Positions 1-16,148 of a stretch of DNA of 64,000 nucleotides are shown here, one piece after another. Each line of letters begins with the position of its first letter. Position 1 is the stretch's first letter. Source of the stretch: Halichondria panicea (Eukaryota; Porifera; Demospongiae; Suberitida; Halichondriidae); contig NC_087387.1 in NCBI RefSeq assembly GCF_963675165.1, forward strand, positions 4,800,990-4,864,989, read 5' to 3'. Below the pieces are notes generated by a model. The model saw nothing but the letters and a program-made list of their open reading frames with translations. It was not told the DNA's origin and ran no database searches. The translations under genes were made by a program, and so were the position numbers.

Positions 1-56
1 AAACTTTGGTAAAAATTTCCAATAGGCTAATATTTTTTGCCTATTAGGCTGGCTAA
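1..56. repeat. Dispersed repeat end (copy at 20970-21025)
   Basis: A segment with an internal stem (cctattagg pairing with its complement) around ctaatattttttg occurs here and again at about 20970-21025, with only a few differences. It looks like the end of a dispersed element. The left part lies outside the window. Confidence 0.6.
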
Positions 57-1016
57 GTACGGTGGCCCTGAGCGTTACTATTAGTTCACCTACCTTAGCT
101 ACTTGATAGTTCACCTACCTTAGCTACTTGATAGTTCGCCTACCTTAGCTACTTGATAGTTCAACTACCTTAAGTTTGTAGTTCAACAACCTTAGCTACT
201 TGATAGTTCGCCTACCTTAGCTACTTGATAGTTCACCAACCTTAGCTACTTGATAGTTCACCTACCTTAGCTACTTCGAAGTTGACCTTTGAACTGTATG
301 TTAATGCTGCTGGAGAGCCACGTGACTCAGAGCTCCATGTATATATACAGGTACTGAGGATTATCTGCAGCCGGTTAGTGCTACCTATAGGGTAACAGCA
401 ATGCAAGATGAGAGTACCGCACTTGATTCATTTGGAAGTTACATGTTATTCACAATACTAGCTCAGTAGTCTAATAGCTTGGGGCAATAGAGCTAGGATT
501 AAGAGACCTTTTTCTTCTCTTCCCCCTCCCCTCTGAGAAAAGGTCTGGCCCCAGACTAATACAACACATGCAGTTCAAGTTGTTCATGTTTATATCTCCT
601 AATCCCATCGCAGCACAAGAATTCTGTACTATACAATGGTTCTGGTGTGGTACTCTAGTCTTGCATTGCTGTTAGATAATCCTCAGTACCTGTATACGTG
701 CATATGTAGCTCTCATTATTGATCTCTAGTCGCTATGTACAGTACGGCTACAGCAGCATTAAATAGAATTAACATGCAGTTCAAAGGTCAACTGCAAAGT
801 AGCTAAGGTAGGTGAACTATCAAGTAGCTAAGGTAGGCGAACTATCAAGTAGAACTACCCAGTAGCTAAGGTAGGTGAACTACCAAACCTCTTATAACCC
901 AGTAGCTAAGGTAGGCGAACTATCAAGTAGAACTACCCAGTAGCTAAGGTAGGCGAACTATCAAGTAGCTAAGGTGAACTAATAGTAACGCTCAGGGCCA
1001 CCGTAGCTAAGGCCTA
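57..1016. mobile_element. Fold-back element with tandem repeats inside its arms
   Basis: Two arms of about 360 bp (57-418 and 648-1012) are inverted copies of each other. The outer ends match (gtggccctgagcgttacta at left, its complement at 980-1003). The outer part of each arm is a tandem array of a unit close to ttagctacttgatagttcacc (about 82-275 left, about 795-975 right). The inner arms also match (aacagcaatgcaagatgagagtacc region at 390-418 against 648-672). The centre 419-647 is unique and has no convincing ORF. This is the structure of a Foldback-type or long-TIR non-autonomous DNA element. Bases 1-56 belong to a separate repeat also seen at about 20970-21025. Confidence 0.8.
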
Positions 1017-1559
1017 GCTATGCTCCAACAGCATTGCAACCACCATGTAGTGATTATCTGTTTTAGTCCACCCACACATCACAAAAATCAATTCAAAGTG
1101 AAGTAAAAATACTGACCTTACAGACTACTGCAGATTTTTCCACACAACTCAAGGGGATGTACATTTACTCTTACTTTCACAGCATTTATGTATATACTCA
1201 TTTATGCTTGATGCTCTTGATGCTCAAGTCAACAAGCCAATTGTGAGCCTATATACTGTGTATGGATAGTAAATACAGGCCCTATACATAAAGTTTTAGC
1301 TCATAATTATCATTTTGCCACAATGAACCCAAGCTACCATCGCAATCACTCAGTCAGACAAAATGTGAGAAATTTAGCAGATAAGCAGATATTATAATTA
1401 CTTGGCGAATGAGCTATTTGAACTTGGCAGTTTTTAATTTGACGTCTTAGGCTACTACGGCAATTAGGTCCACTGACTGGCAGTTTTAAAATCGCCAAAT
1501 TAATACACCCACCAAATCAGTTATAAGAGGTTTGCATTTTGCAGGCCATAATTATAGCA
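1017..1559. other. Unassigned AT-rich spacer
   Basis: No exon with splice signals or recognisable protein was seen. The segment is AT-rich and sits between two inverted-repeat elements. Confidence 0.5.
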
Positions 1560-1811
1560 GGAGCCCATACAGAAAAGGAGCGGCTAACTTCAACGTATAC
1601 TCGGGAATCACGTTTCGTAATTGCCGGTGAAACCGCACTTCCTTGTATGGAAGCGACTAAGTGCTTGCAAACCGCAGCCCTGTGTTGCGTATAACACGTG
1701 TAGGGAGTCAACCACTTAAGTGACTCTGCATATATGGAAATGCGGTCATAACCACTTACGAAACGTGATCCCGTAGTCAGCCACTCCTTCAATTCTCTTT
1801 ATGGGCTCCTG
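1560..1811. mobile_element. MITE with 9-bp target duplication
   Basis: The ends ggagcccata and tatgggctcc are inverted. Matching inner blocks occur at about 1602-1619 and 1757-1773 (gggaatcacgtttcgtaa and its complement). The element is flanked by the duplicated 9-mer attatagca (1551-1559 and 1812-1820). A 9-bp duplication is typical of Mutator-like elements. The interior has no recognisable protein. Confidence 0.75.
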
Positions 1812-2697
1812 ATTATAGCAATTCCAAAATTATTTTGTTGGCTTGTTACTGACATCATAACAGAAGCCAACTATATTTACTACATTGTGGTTGCAGTGCT
1901 CTTGCAGTATAACTGCAAAGTACAGTGCTTTTCAAGTAGGTTGAATGTATAACTTGAAGATTGCTCTGGAATCGCCCCCTGTACTAACAGACTGAGATAG
2001 TGACTTAGAGGGAATTGTGGGCATGATTATGGAACAAGAGTAGGAGAATAACATCACTATTTGTTGTTATGAATTACGACAAAGCTCTTTGTATATGGTT
2101 GGGCTATATCCTAAATGAAGCCCTGACAAGTACGTACATGTAGTAATCGTAGCATTATACCAATCGGCCTGATACGCACAAAAAGCATGTACATGTACGT
2201 ACACAATGGTGTCCAATGGACGGGCTAGTGCACATACATAGAATAATTTTACAGGCATTTGTGAGGGTTACATACACAAAAGTAAAGAACCTGAGGCAAA
2301 AAAGAAGCCCAGAGTACAGGGCATAGAAAATACGACTGATACATCTTGATTCCATCATACTTACCTCAGCAGGCACAAACATTGTGTTAAGCAATCCAAG
2401 CAGATAGGGAGTTTTTTGGCCTGATGAAGAGCTGAAACTCCCCATTTTACTCCCCATCTGCTTGGATTGCTTAGGGCATGATGAAGCAATATTGAAAAAG
2501 CTGAAACCTCCCCCTCCCCGATTGGATATACAAGCTATAATTTTGACTTAACCCTAATACACACAATAATTGAGCACAAGGAATATGTTATAACTTGTTT
2601 ATATCCCGAGGGTATAGCAACATAACACTGTCTTTATAAACTGCACAAAAAAGACAGAGACAACTCTAGACACAGCTCCATCTCTTCTCTCTTCTAG

Positions 2698-2768
2698 ACG
2701 CCAGTATCTGCAGCGTGAAGATTGGCAAAACTGACGAATGGCTTGACAAAAAGGAGTTCCAACGCTGA
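2698..2768 (+). CDS. Orphan terminal-exon-like segment, unidentified
   Basis: A strong polypyrimidine tract and acceptor (tctcttctctcttctag) precedes a 71-bp open segment that ends in TGA. It reads in one frame as ASICSVKIGKTDEWLDKKEF followed by two residues and the stop. It looks like a last coding exon, but no upstream exon with a compatible donor was found in this window, and the protein is not recognised. It may be a captured or relic exon inside the repeat-rich left flank. Confidence 0.3.
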
Positions 2769-3319
2769 AATCTACAAACAGCCCCACCCCACTTACTGCT
2801 GCAAAGAAACAAGCCCCACCCCACTATACTACCCAGTGTAACTGCTGCTCGAACAGCCTCCACGGTAGTCTACCCTCGGCCTCATAACCAAGCCAAGAAA
2901 GCTCGCTTCTACACTGCTGCAATGCTGCAAAACAGCTCAAGCCACCAGCAAAAAGAGCCGCTACTAGAATCTACATGCATCACGAGGTCGATCTAGGATC
3001 AAGGAACACAGAATCTTCCACAAAATGAGCATTGGACCATTTTAAAACCTGTACGGTTACAAAGAAGAAACTCCAGCAGTGGTGAACATTCCTGCATGGC
3101 TGGACTTACTTTGATACTTGTTATTTCTCATGCGTATTAAATTTTAATCTGTCAAATGCCAGAGGGCGTTTTGCATTATGACTTTGCGGTTAGTGCATTA
3201 TGGTGCATATTGCACTTGGCAACATCGTAGCAACGGGATATAAATACAGTTATATTAACGGCACAGTTACCTTAACTTGTACACTAGTCTAGCTGTTAGA
3301 GCTAGTTTACAACACTTAC

Positions 3320-3394
3320 CATGAGGTCATTCTCCTGTTCTTTGATATCATCCTCAGCTGCTTCATTCTCGTAGCACTGTTCCCAATCATCGAC
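3320..3394 (-). CDS. Orphan internal exon, acidic, unidentified
   Basis: On the minus strand a 75-bp segment (25 codons, no stop) lies between a tracted acceptor (ctgtacag) and a consensus donor (gtaagt). It encodes an acidic stretch beginning VDDWEQCYENEAAEDD. Another minus-strand open segment ending at a gtaagt donor lies near 2366-2398. The two could belong to one gene, but no complete model could be built. No family is recognised. Confidence 0.35.
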
Positions 3395-3559
3395 CTGTAC
3401 AGTAAGCACACAATTATTATGACATACAGAGCAGGCTAGTGGCGGTCAACTGAACGTCCACAGTATGAGCATACAAAACTGCACATTCTGGAATAGCCAT
3501 ATGTACATGTAGGTATCAACAAGTTATGCATATCACATGTAATACTAAAATAGCAGACA

Positions 3560-3650
3560 AGAGATACACAAAATGCATGTTATTATTATACCCTTAACCT
3601 TAGCAGTGTACACAGTATTATTATACCCTTAACCTTAGCAGTGTACACAG
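3560..3650. repeat. Short tandem direct repeat
   Basis: A block close to attatacccttaaccttag plus cagtgtacacagt is present twice in tandem. The related poly-G-bearing direct repeat just downstream (about 3800-3930, with a third copy at about 4453-4510) is interrupted by the MITE at 3931-4454. Confidence 0.6.
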
Positions 3651-3930
3651 TGGGACCATAGGCTCTGTACACACACATTTTCAGGCGAGGTGAAGGTGTA
3701 TAATGCAGTAAAAACAGTTAAGAACAAGTGTTGCAAGCGTGCTCTTGCTAATGCCTCTCGTCATGTTTGTGCTTTTGCTCAAAAGTATTAGAGTGTTATA
3801 GAAGTATACAACACATAAAAAGTCTAACGAAACACGGGGGGGGGGCACAGCGTATACAACATACAAAAAGTACGTTATTATAATAGTCTAATGGAACACA
3901 GGGGGGGGGGTACAGCGTATGCAACAGCTT

Positions 3931-4454
3931 GTTTAACCATAGATACAGGAAGAGAGGGATTGGCAACGGATCACGTGCGCCCATAAGCCACATATAAAAT
4001 TACATGAAATCAATACAGAGCTTGACAAGCCATCCGTGTTTCCCTCCCCAACGCGGTAGAACAACCTTTACGAACCTTTCCAAGCCCTTCTATTCGATGC
4101 CCCTTGCTTGTAGGCATCATTATTTTAGAGATGACAAAAACATAATTTCGATTGTTGTGAAGTAGCTAGAGGTACATGCGACACTATGTACCTCCTGCTA
4201 CTATAATATAGCTAGAGCTGCCTAACTAAGTAGTGTACTGTGTAGCATATGGCCTAAAGCACTGCATTGAACTGAAAGTCAAGCAGCAAAATTCTTATAC
4301 TGACAGTAAAACAATCGTTTGTCTCTTATTTTGTGTCTGGCCATTTTTCCCAACGTTGAAAGTAAACGGCTTCAATTAAACCGCAGGGAAACACGGATGG
4401 CTATTCGAGGCGCTTTTGTTACCAATCCCTCTCTTCCTGTATCTATGGTTTAAC
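3931..4454. mobile_element. MITE with ~37-bp terminal inverted repeats
   Basis: The left end gtttaaccatagatacagga and the right end tcctgtatctatggtttaac are exact inverted repeats that continue inward (aagagagggattgg). A second inner inverted block matches at about 4022-4050 and 4378-4406. It splits a pre-existing direct repeat. No coding capacity was seen. Confidence 0.8.
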
Positions 4455-4729
4455 AAAAAGTACGTTAGTGTCTAATTGAGCATAGGGGGGAGGGCACAGC
4501 GTATACAACAGCTCGTAACATTGGCCTGTGACCCTATTATAAATGATGATACCAAAAGTGAGTGGGAGATATACATGCTGTGCAGGTGCACCTGAAAACG
4601 GGTTTTCTATAGAGAGGCTTTATTTGCTTATTTGCTTATTTGCCTGATTGAGAGGCATCTTTGTGTAGGAACATTTGCATTGGATGACTCGATCTAAAGT
4701 ACACGTACATGTACATGCAAGCTTCGTAC

Positions 4730-4858
4730 TCTGAAAACATCATAGTTGTCATCTCCACCTGAGGCTAAGAGCTGACCGTCAGGTGACCATCTGAGCCTGC
4801 ACACCTCCTGTGTGTGACCTTGGTAGCGTTCGATTGGAAGAGAGGCCTCTCGATGGTC
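4730..4858 (-). pseudogene. Isolated CDC20/Fizzy-like WD40 exon
   Basis: On the minus strand, a 129-bp segment flanked by acceptor (ttgcctag) and donor (gtacga) encodes 43 residues. They include [19 protein letters not shown] followed by LLASGGDDN. This matches the APC/C activator (CDC20/FZR) WD40 repeat, whose human counterparts read H-x-QEVCGL-x-W-x-x-D-x-x-LASGGNDN. CDC20 recruits mitotic substrates to the anaphase-promoting complex. No neighbouring WD40 exons were found on either side, so this is probably a captured or relic exon rather than a working gene. A distant gene with very long introns is not excluded. Confidence 0.5.
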
Positions 4859-5450
4859 CTAGGCAACAGATCAGAGGAATACCATGTGACTGCATGCAGA
4901 CATAATTGCTGTGGCCGAGAATAATTATGCTCTCGGTGCGCATGCGCAAGCGAGGTATACGGTAGTCCGTTTGTGTGTGTGTGTGTGTTAATGCTGAAAG
5001 TGAAAGTTATAGTCTAATGGAGCAGGGGGCATATACAACAGCTGCTATTTAGATCAGAATACACATCACCACGACGACTCACATCTCTTGACTGTAACTG
5101 TTTAAATACTGCCAGTTCAGTTCCTCACATCAAAATAGCGTCATTCTCAATGAATCCAAACTGTACATCACCTGCAGAACGAATAGGCAAATGGACCAAG
5201 TGAAATGTATGTGAGAAACAAAAACCTAAGGTAAATCGGCATGTTAATTATCCTAGCTTGCACTGTTCTGGACATTTACTGGACAGGTGTGCTTGAGCTG
5301 CAGAAAAGGCTGTGACAAAAAGCCATACACTTACAGAACGAAGATTGATCATGTCAATCATCCATCATTGGTATAGCCCAGAAGGTCTAGACCTTTTCGT
5401 CCCTAATGTTTATTGTGCCGGGACTCATCAGTGGACTGCACACGCACTCA
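4859..5450. other. Spacer with short GT run, no gene seen
   Basis: The stretch holds a (GT)n run near 4973-4987, a palindromic 12-mer tgcgcatgcgca at 4937-4948, and AT-rich sequence. No exon could be supported. Confidence 0.4.
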
Positions 5451-6176
5451 GTACCCGCGCACTCTAGGGTATACGGTAAGTGTATAATTTTCTATGTGTG
5501 TATTGTGTTGCAGTAAATAAAAAATGCACTTGCGCACACACAATACACACCAAGAAATACATACGCCCGCGCACTCTAGGGTACACGGTACGTGTAAGTG
5601 TATATTTTTCTATGTGTGTATTGTGTTTGCAGTAAATAAAAAATGCACTTGCGCACACACAATACACACCAAGAAATACATACGCCCGCGCATTTAGGGT
5701 ACGCGGTACGTGTAAGTGTATAATTTTCTATGTGTGTATTGTGTTTGCAGTAAATAAAAAATGCACTTGCGCACACACAATACACACCAAGAAATACATA
5801 CGCCCGCGCACTCTAGGGCACACGGTAAGTGTATATTTTTCTATGTGTGTATTGTGTGTGCAGTAAATAAAAAATGCACTTGCGCACACACAATACACAC
5901 CAAGAAATACATACGCCCGCGCACTCTAGGGTACACGGTACGTGTAAGTGTATAATTTTCTATGTGTGTATTGTGTGTGCAGTAAATAAAAAATGCACTT
6001 GCGCACACACAATACACACCAAGAAATACATACGCCCGCGCACTCTAGGGTACACGGTACGTGTAAGTGTATATTTTTCTATGTGTGTATTGTGTGTGCA
6101 GTAAATAAAAAATGCACTTGCGCACACACAATACACACCAAGAAATACATACGCCCGCGCATTTAGGGTACACGGT
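5450..6176. repeat. Tandem satellite, ~116-bp unit, about six copies, each a hairpin
   Basis: About six near-identical units of 112-120 bp are aligned head to tail (junction motif cgcgcactctagggtacacgg recurs at about 5455, 5570, 5690, 5807, 5918, 6038 and 6157). Within every unit a tgtgtgtattgtgtgtgca block is followed by its complement tgcgcacacacaatacacac, so each unit can fold into a hairpin around an AT-rich loop. Open frames here are artefacts of the repeat. Confidence 0.85.
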
Positions 6177-6177
6177 A

Positions 6178-6468
6178 GATGTTTTTAATATATCTGATGA
6201 TAGATCTTGATTAGTGCTCTCGATCTAGTGGTGGTCTTGGATTTCCAGTGCCTTGCTGGTTCTCTAGATATGAAGGCCGAAAGTAGCTGGGCGTGGTCTG
6301 GCGAGTGGGTAAAGGGTCCTGTAATCCTAGGCCTTTACCCACTCGCCAGACCACGCCCAGCTACTTTCGGCCTTCATATCTAGAGAACCAAGCAAGGCAC
6401 TGGAAATCCAAGACCACCACTAGAGAGCACTAATCAAGATCTATCATCAGATATATTAAAAACATCTG
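6178..6468. mobile_element. Near-perfect 290-bp palindrome (MITE-like)
   Basis: The left arm from agatgtttttaatatatctg and the right arm ending in its complement are almost identical over about 135 bp. They include ggccgaaagtagctgggcgt on both sides of a loop of about 15 bp near 6316-6330. It directly abuts the hairpin satellite. No ORF was seen. Confidence 0.85.
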
Positions 6469-6836
6469 CCGTAATCGGATCGCTGGCTATACCTTATTAA
6501 TTAATATCTCGAGCACAAAACACAGCACACAACAGCACACAACAGAACTGACACCATTCAATATTATGACACTCGGTGTTATCTTGCTGACTTGAACTGA
6601 TTCACGTATAAAGGTTGGTAAACATATATGTAACCACCTGTTATAATTATAATATAAGTGTTTGCATCAATCTCGGTTTGCTCATTCATACTTGACAAAC
6701 TTTGCTGCAAAAATTGCATCAAAAAAAGATGATCATGAAAGCATCATTGAGAAATGTAATAATATTATTGGTAGAGAGTGTATACACAAAATTCTTTAGA
6801 AAGAAATTCACAACATGCACATTGTGTATGATTCAG

Positions 6837-11243
<4,407 letters not shown>

Positions 11244-11335
11244 CTGCAAGATTATAAGTATACAGAGATTATAAAAGATAATTCTTAGGTCACTATATTT
11301 TTATTAGCGCTGCCTGCTATATACATAGGAATCTA

Positions 11336-11398
11336 AACCTCTTAGGTGTAAGGATGGTACAGTGTATCCATCACTATACCATCCTTACACATAAGAGG
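11336..11398. repeat. Short hairpin element
   Basis: The sequence cctcttaggtgtaaggatgg is followed, after a short loop, by ccatccttacacataagagg. It is a 63-bp near-perfect stem, probably a very small MITE or internally deleted element. Confidence 0.65.
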
Positions 11399-11532
11399 AA
11401 GGAAAGCATTCACACCTGTCCTGAATACTGAAAAGGTGAGATGCAGCCTTATAACAGAGGAAGACTATAATTATACATTCATGCATGCATGTCTGCCATT
11501 AAATGCACTGTTAGTTGATGTGCTCAGTCGGT

Positions 11533-11833
11533 AGTGGCGGATCTAGAGAAGTATATAATTATAGGTGCTGGAAAAAGGCAAGGAAATACACGTGCGTCTC
11601 GTTTTGGGGACCACGCCCATTTTAGTTATTTCCGTAGTTTGCAACTGTACTATGTTAGTCCGCACTGCAGCAGTGCATATGCTAGTCATTGCTAGTTAGC
11701 TAGTTTATAAAAGAAAAAGACACAACTGTGTTAGATAGGTCTACAACTGCTCAGCTAGTTCAGTTTTCAACTGATCCAAGGTCATGCAAGGGTGCTTGAG
11801 CACCTCTGCTACCTGCATGCTAGATCCGCCCCT
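11533..11833. mobile_element. hAT-like MITE
   Basis: The ends agtggcggatctag and ctagatccgcccct are inverted and closely resemble the ends of the better-defined element at 36276-37015 (aggggcggatccagg and its complement). The target duplication is degenerate here. No coding capacity was seen. Confidence 0.55.
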
Positions 11834-12268
11834 GATCGGGGACCCTTGCATGTACACACACATGCACACCAAAGAACAGACTCAACTGATAATTAATATT
11901 TTGGCAGCCATTAAAATACACATCCTGTAACAGGACATGCATTGTGTTGAAGAAACCTGTGCACTGCTAATCTAATTAACTCCTGCTGAACTGAATGGAA
12001 TTCACACTCCATATACTCTATACTCCTAGAGACTAAACTATTATAGACTATACACTGGCTTGGAGAGATTTCATGGTCACATTAAGTTTGCGCTATGACA
12101 CATAAAGCTTGTTTGATTATTATAAGCGTATAATTCATACGTGGAAAGTACGCACTTTAGAAAAGAACGTCTGATATTCATGGCTGATCGTGGTAGTGCA
12201 CGTCTCCAGTTTGGTTAGTTAATTACCAGTCTATGGACTTCTGCACAAGTTTCACATAGGAACTGACT

Positions 12269-12561
12269 AGACACGCAAGCCGTCACTGTTGCAGACGAAC
12301 AGTAGACTGGTCAAACTCCGTGTAGAGACTCGTGTTGCACAGTCAGCATATCTGATAAGATTCTAAGTGGCTGCGGTTTTCGTGACGTCACTATACTGCT
12401 GTGCTACGTAGAGTTTTCTAGTGGTACGTCACTATTAACGATCTTGCGGTAACCGCATCGGTTAGTTGCCACAAATATCGTGGCAAACCTTACACAAGTC
12501 TCTACACGGAGTTTGACCAGTCTACTGTTCGCCTGCAACAGTGACGGCTTGCGAGTCTAGG
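12269..12561. mobile_element. MITE with ~63-bp terminal inverted repeats
   Basis: Inverted arms of about 63 bp (acgcaagccgtcactgttgc against gcaacagtgacggcttgcg) lie at 12269-12333 and 12498-12561. The block ggaactgac is repeated just outside both ends, consistent with an 8-11 bp target duplication. The interior of about 160 bp has no ORF. Confidence 0.8.
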
Positions 12562-12878
12562 AACTGACCAGACGTTCTGTTCTAAAGCGCCGCGAAACAG
12601 TGGCCATGAGTGCCATAATAATATTATGAATACTACATCAGCTTACGATTGCGTAGACACTTGGTTAATCCATAGCCCTGTGGAATGATCAGACTGGGTA
12701 AAAATCAGAAGTTTGGGAAATTGAAAAGAGTCTACCAGCTTGTAACTAGTCTAGCTAGACACTCACCTCCAATTAGGCTTGTACAAAAAACAAGGTAATG
12801 TAAAACTTGCATTACTTGTTAGGTGCAGCTTTGCATTGTCTGAGTAGAAATCTAGTGTGAATCAGCTAAGATTCTAAT

Positions 12879-13650
12879 TAGTTGGGCAGAGTCCAACCAA
12901 CGCTTCGCTCATGGTTGGGTATCAGTACACGTAGCAGTTTTGTTCCAACTGCAAGAAATTTGCAGCCCAATCAGATTGCTGCGTTCAAGTGGGAAACCTT
13001 ACAGCTCAATTTAGCTGACAAGGCGAGCTGGGACACTGTATTTCTCTGGAGAATGCAGAAACAGCTCCTGCTGGATATCTAGGCTATATCTACTAGAAAA
13101 GAAGCATAGTCTATCTTAGCATCTGTGAATGAAGCTAGCTTGAACAGTAGTATCTTTGTATTAATTAATTAAAAGGACTTGTCTTTGTTTTAAGTTTTGT
13201 TGTGCTACCAATAAGATTAGATCATTAGTTTGGACAAAACCTGTGTTATGTATGCCTTCTTTGGTCTTCGAAAAGCTTCTCCAGAAGCCTTGGGGTAGTC
13301 TTATAGCTGGCTGTACCTCTCCTTGTGCTAGATGTCTAACTATTATGAAAAAGTTGATTTCTGCCTGTACTAAATCTTGTATTACAGGCTACAGTATTCT
13401 TCTACTTTCTCTAAGAGTCTGACGTCTTTCTTGAATTCCAAAACAACTATATAGCTAGATCCAGTCAGCTAGAAGAGCCATCCAAATAGTTAATTGATTT
13501 CTTTATATCGCACCCCGGGCCCCTGAGCCATGCGGTTGTCAGCCACATTATTAAACAATATTCATACTCTGTCTCAAGTACCGGAACAAAACTGCTACAT
13601 GTACTGATACCCAACCCAGAGCGCAGCGTTGGTTGGACTCCGCCCAACTA
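12879..13650. mobile_element. TAGTTGGGC-family element with 9-bp target duplication
   Basis: The ends tagttgggc and gcccaacta are followed inward by about 70 bp of inverted match (gtccaaccaacgcttcgctc region against its complement at about 13610-13640). The element is flanked by the 9-mer gattctaat at 12870-12878 and 13651-13659. A sub-terminal motif gcagcccaatcagattgc is shared with the element at 16149-16563, placing them in one Mutator-like family. The open frames inside do not resemble a transposase. Confidence 0.8.
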
Positions 13651-13659
13651 GATTCTAAT

Positions 13660-15000
13660 AGCGGAAGTTGTCTTTGCAGAGATGCAATAAATGATCTTTA
13701 CCTATAAATCTATCAAGTTTCACAATAAAAGAAAGAGATGAGTGCTCAAGATCATTCAGCAAATGGGAGCCCACCCCAGAAAAGAAGAAGAATTTTGAGT
13801 GTTAGTTTGCAGTGATCATGTTGCAGGAATAGTTGCTTCGATTCCGAGATCAGGCACTATCTCCAATGGAGAGACTTCTGTAAAAATATACCGAGCTCCC
13901 ATTTATTATATTTATTGTCTGACTACAGCCGTATATCGCTTGACTGCCTATTATATAGCTCACTGAGTGGTTGTGATTTGTGAGTATGCTACGCGTCAGA
14001 AGTGACCGCTATTAGTATATATAATAGTATCGAAGGCCACATTTCAAGGCGCTAGGCCTGTGAAGGAGGCTAATCACTCTGCTGCAATATAGATCTAAAC
14101 TTCAGTCTATAGCTCAGCTAATGCTTGTTTAGTACACGCACGTGTACGAGCTCTTGTACAAAGCTTGTAGAAGAAGTGCATAATTTGGCTCATCAAACAT
14201 TATTTTGAAATTAGCTCAAAATCTGGTATAGGATACAGGATAATTATAGATACATGATCATGAGCAGCATCATCAGCATCATCTACATCCTATTGTAGCT
14301 AGACAGAACATGTATTCATTATTCTTAGTCAGTTGGAAGAAAACTGCCCCAGCCCACCCACGCATCTTGCTGCACAGATTTTAGGATCAAACAGAGATAC
14401 TCTTTACCCAGATCAAGGCCCATAGGAAAATGAGTTTCACCTTTACTCTGAGGAGGCTGCCAGTAAGGCAAGTTAGACAGCTTATGAGGGGGAGCTGCAA
14501 GAGTGTTAGGTGCAGGCTAGTAGCCACCAGCAGTGTGCATCTCTCAAATGGCAAGGTAGCTTGCATTTGATGTATATAAATGGTAGCTCTGTTTAGCTAT
14601 ACATGTACCCATATAATTATATTAGCTATTGTAATTTACCTCTACAGCATAATAATTATTCTATAGCATTATTAGTTTCTCGTCCTCTCCCTCCTCTGCC
14701 TGATATGTCACATGATGCCACCTCTTGCACGTTCGTTTGTATTGCTGATCCGTGTGATTAATTAGCTTGGCGCGTTTATGATGTTAAAACCAATAATAAG
14801 GTACCAATGACAGGGTAGTATTTTCAGCCAAAAATGCATGCATATCTGGTCACATTGAATGATGAATAATGACAGGAAGTGAATGAGAAACTGATCGTTT
14901 TGTGGCTAATATCTTATGACAATTTAGAGCATGCAATTATATACGTCATCCCAAAAGAAGGGTGGCTGATTCATGAGATTAGCAATACAGTATAATAACC
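13660..15000. other. Unassigned spacer between elements and hydrolase gene
   Basis: The stretch is AT-rich, with a solo element-end motif near 14050-14072 (ggcctgtgaaggaggcta, also at 10158-10173) and a short inverted pair around aaatgggagc at about 13763 and 13895. No exon could be supported. The hydrolase 3' UTR, with an AATAAA on the minus strand near 15009-15014, occupies the right edge. Confidence 0.4.
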
Positions 15001-15038
15001 ATTTCAAGCTTTATTTTTAACAAAAGAATCATTCGATG

Positions 15039-16140
15039 TTACAGTAGCTTTGAAGCAAAATCAGAGACAAAATCAACAAAAGTTTGATGATATTCTGGCC
15101 TAGTTAACATATGATCTCCATCAAAATATCGACACTCGACTCTTGGTGCATTCCTCTGCAGCACTCCCACCATCCTCTCTGCAAACACCCTCTGTCCATC
15201 GCGATCGAGTACATACTCGTCTTGACCACTAAAGCATAGTGCAATAGGAATCTTCACTGCAGACAGAATTGGGATTAGCTCGGCTTCGGTTAAATCTAGT
15301 GAAAACATGTCATCATCTCCAAGACGTTCTGCTAGACTGAGATATCGGTTCGCAGTTATCGGTGCGTCGAAATATCGTTCTGATAGGCATATTTCGCCCT
15401 GATTGCTTTGCTTTAGCTCTCTGGCCTGTTGCAGCATGCCTTGCGTCTCTGGTAGCGTTGTAATGTAGTCACGGTCGCTCACAGCTCCTTGTAGGATCAC
15501 AGCATCAATGGTGTTAGATAGGACAGAATGGCGTAGAAAATACAGTATGTCCTGACAACCTGTGTGGGTAGGTACATGTAGTAGTGGGCACATAATTATT
15601 ATCTCAGAGGAGGTGGGACATACAGGTCCCGTTGCTAATGGGGGTATCGCGCAAGGGTATTAATTGTTTTGCACATGATCCGTGCTTACTCACGTGGGAC
15701 AGCCACAGTGGCTCTATGTGTTAGAAGTGAACAGTCTCCGACTATACATGTACTGTGTCGGTGTCTTAATAGGTGATAATCATAAAGAATGCAATAACGA
15801 ACGAATAAATACCTGTTGAGGATCCCATGAAAACAATTTTCTTGAATTCATACTTTTCCTCAATATGCGACACCAAATCAGTGAGGTCTTCACTGTCTGT
15901 TTGCAAGCACTTGAAGCCAAACTGTAGAAACGAGCTCCCCAAGTTCACCTGGATCAGCGAATAGTCGAGAGTGGCCAGTTTTCCCGCAAGAGGGACAGAG
16001 TAGTTGAGCGAGAGAAAACCGTCAGTCTGTCCAGCAATAAAAACTAGAGCATTGCTACATGGTTTGGACTGGGCGTTGAGAGACATAAATGCTAGGAGGT
16101 TCTTGTCCCGAGGAGTGAACTGGAACAATCGACCATCCAT
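15039..16140 (-). CDS. Alpha/beta hydrolase of the DUF1749/UPF0613 type
   Basis: Two exons, 16140-15813 and 15559-15039, join in phase across a GT-AG intron, giving about 282 residues from the ATG at 16138-16140 (MDGRLFQFTPRDKN). Features are an early hydrophobic strand ending in FIAGQTDGFLS, the nucleophile elbow GSSTG (Ser) that spans the splice site, a second-half acid candidate in SGQDEYVLDRDG, and the catalytic His in FDGDHML. The length and motif order fit the fungal/plant/metazoan DUF1749 family, whose substrate is unknown. An AATAAA lies shortly after the stop. A MITE (16149-16563) sits immediately 5' of the ATG. An alternative upstream ATG inside the MITE would add about 46 element-derived residues. 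The gene diverges from catalase. Confidence 0.8.
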
Positions 16141-16148
16141 CTTCGACT

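Noticed and set aside
2666..2863. Minus-strand open frames over 2599-2863
   Set aside because: No family match or splice support. The plus-strand segment 2698-2768 has better signals.
5051..5090. Possible second CDC20-like exon from an HHHDD stretch
   Set aside because: It lies on the strand opposite to the WD40 exon and has no splice support.
5464..6104. Several overlapping open frames in the satellite
   Set aside because: They repeat with the 116-bp unit on both strands and reflect the repeat, not proteins.
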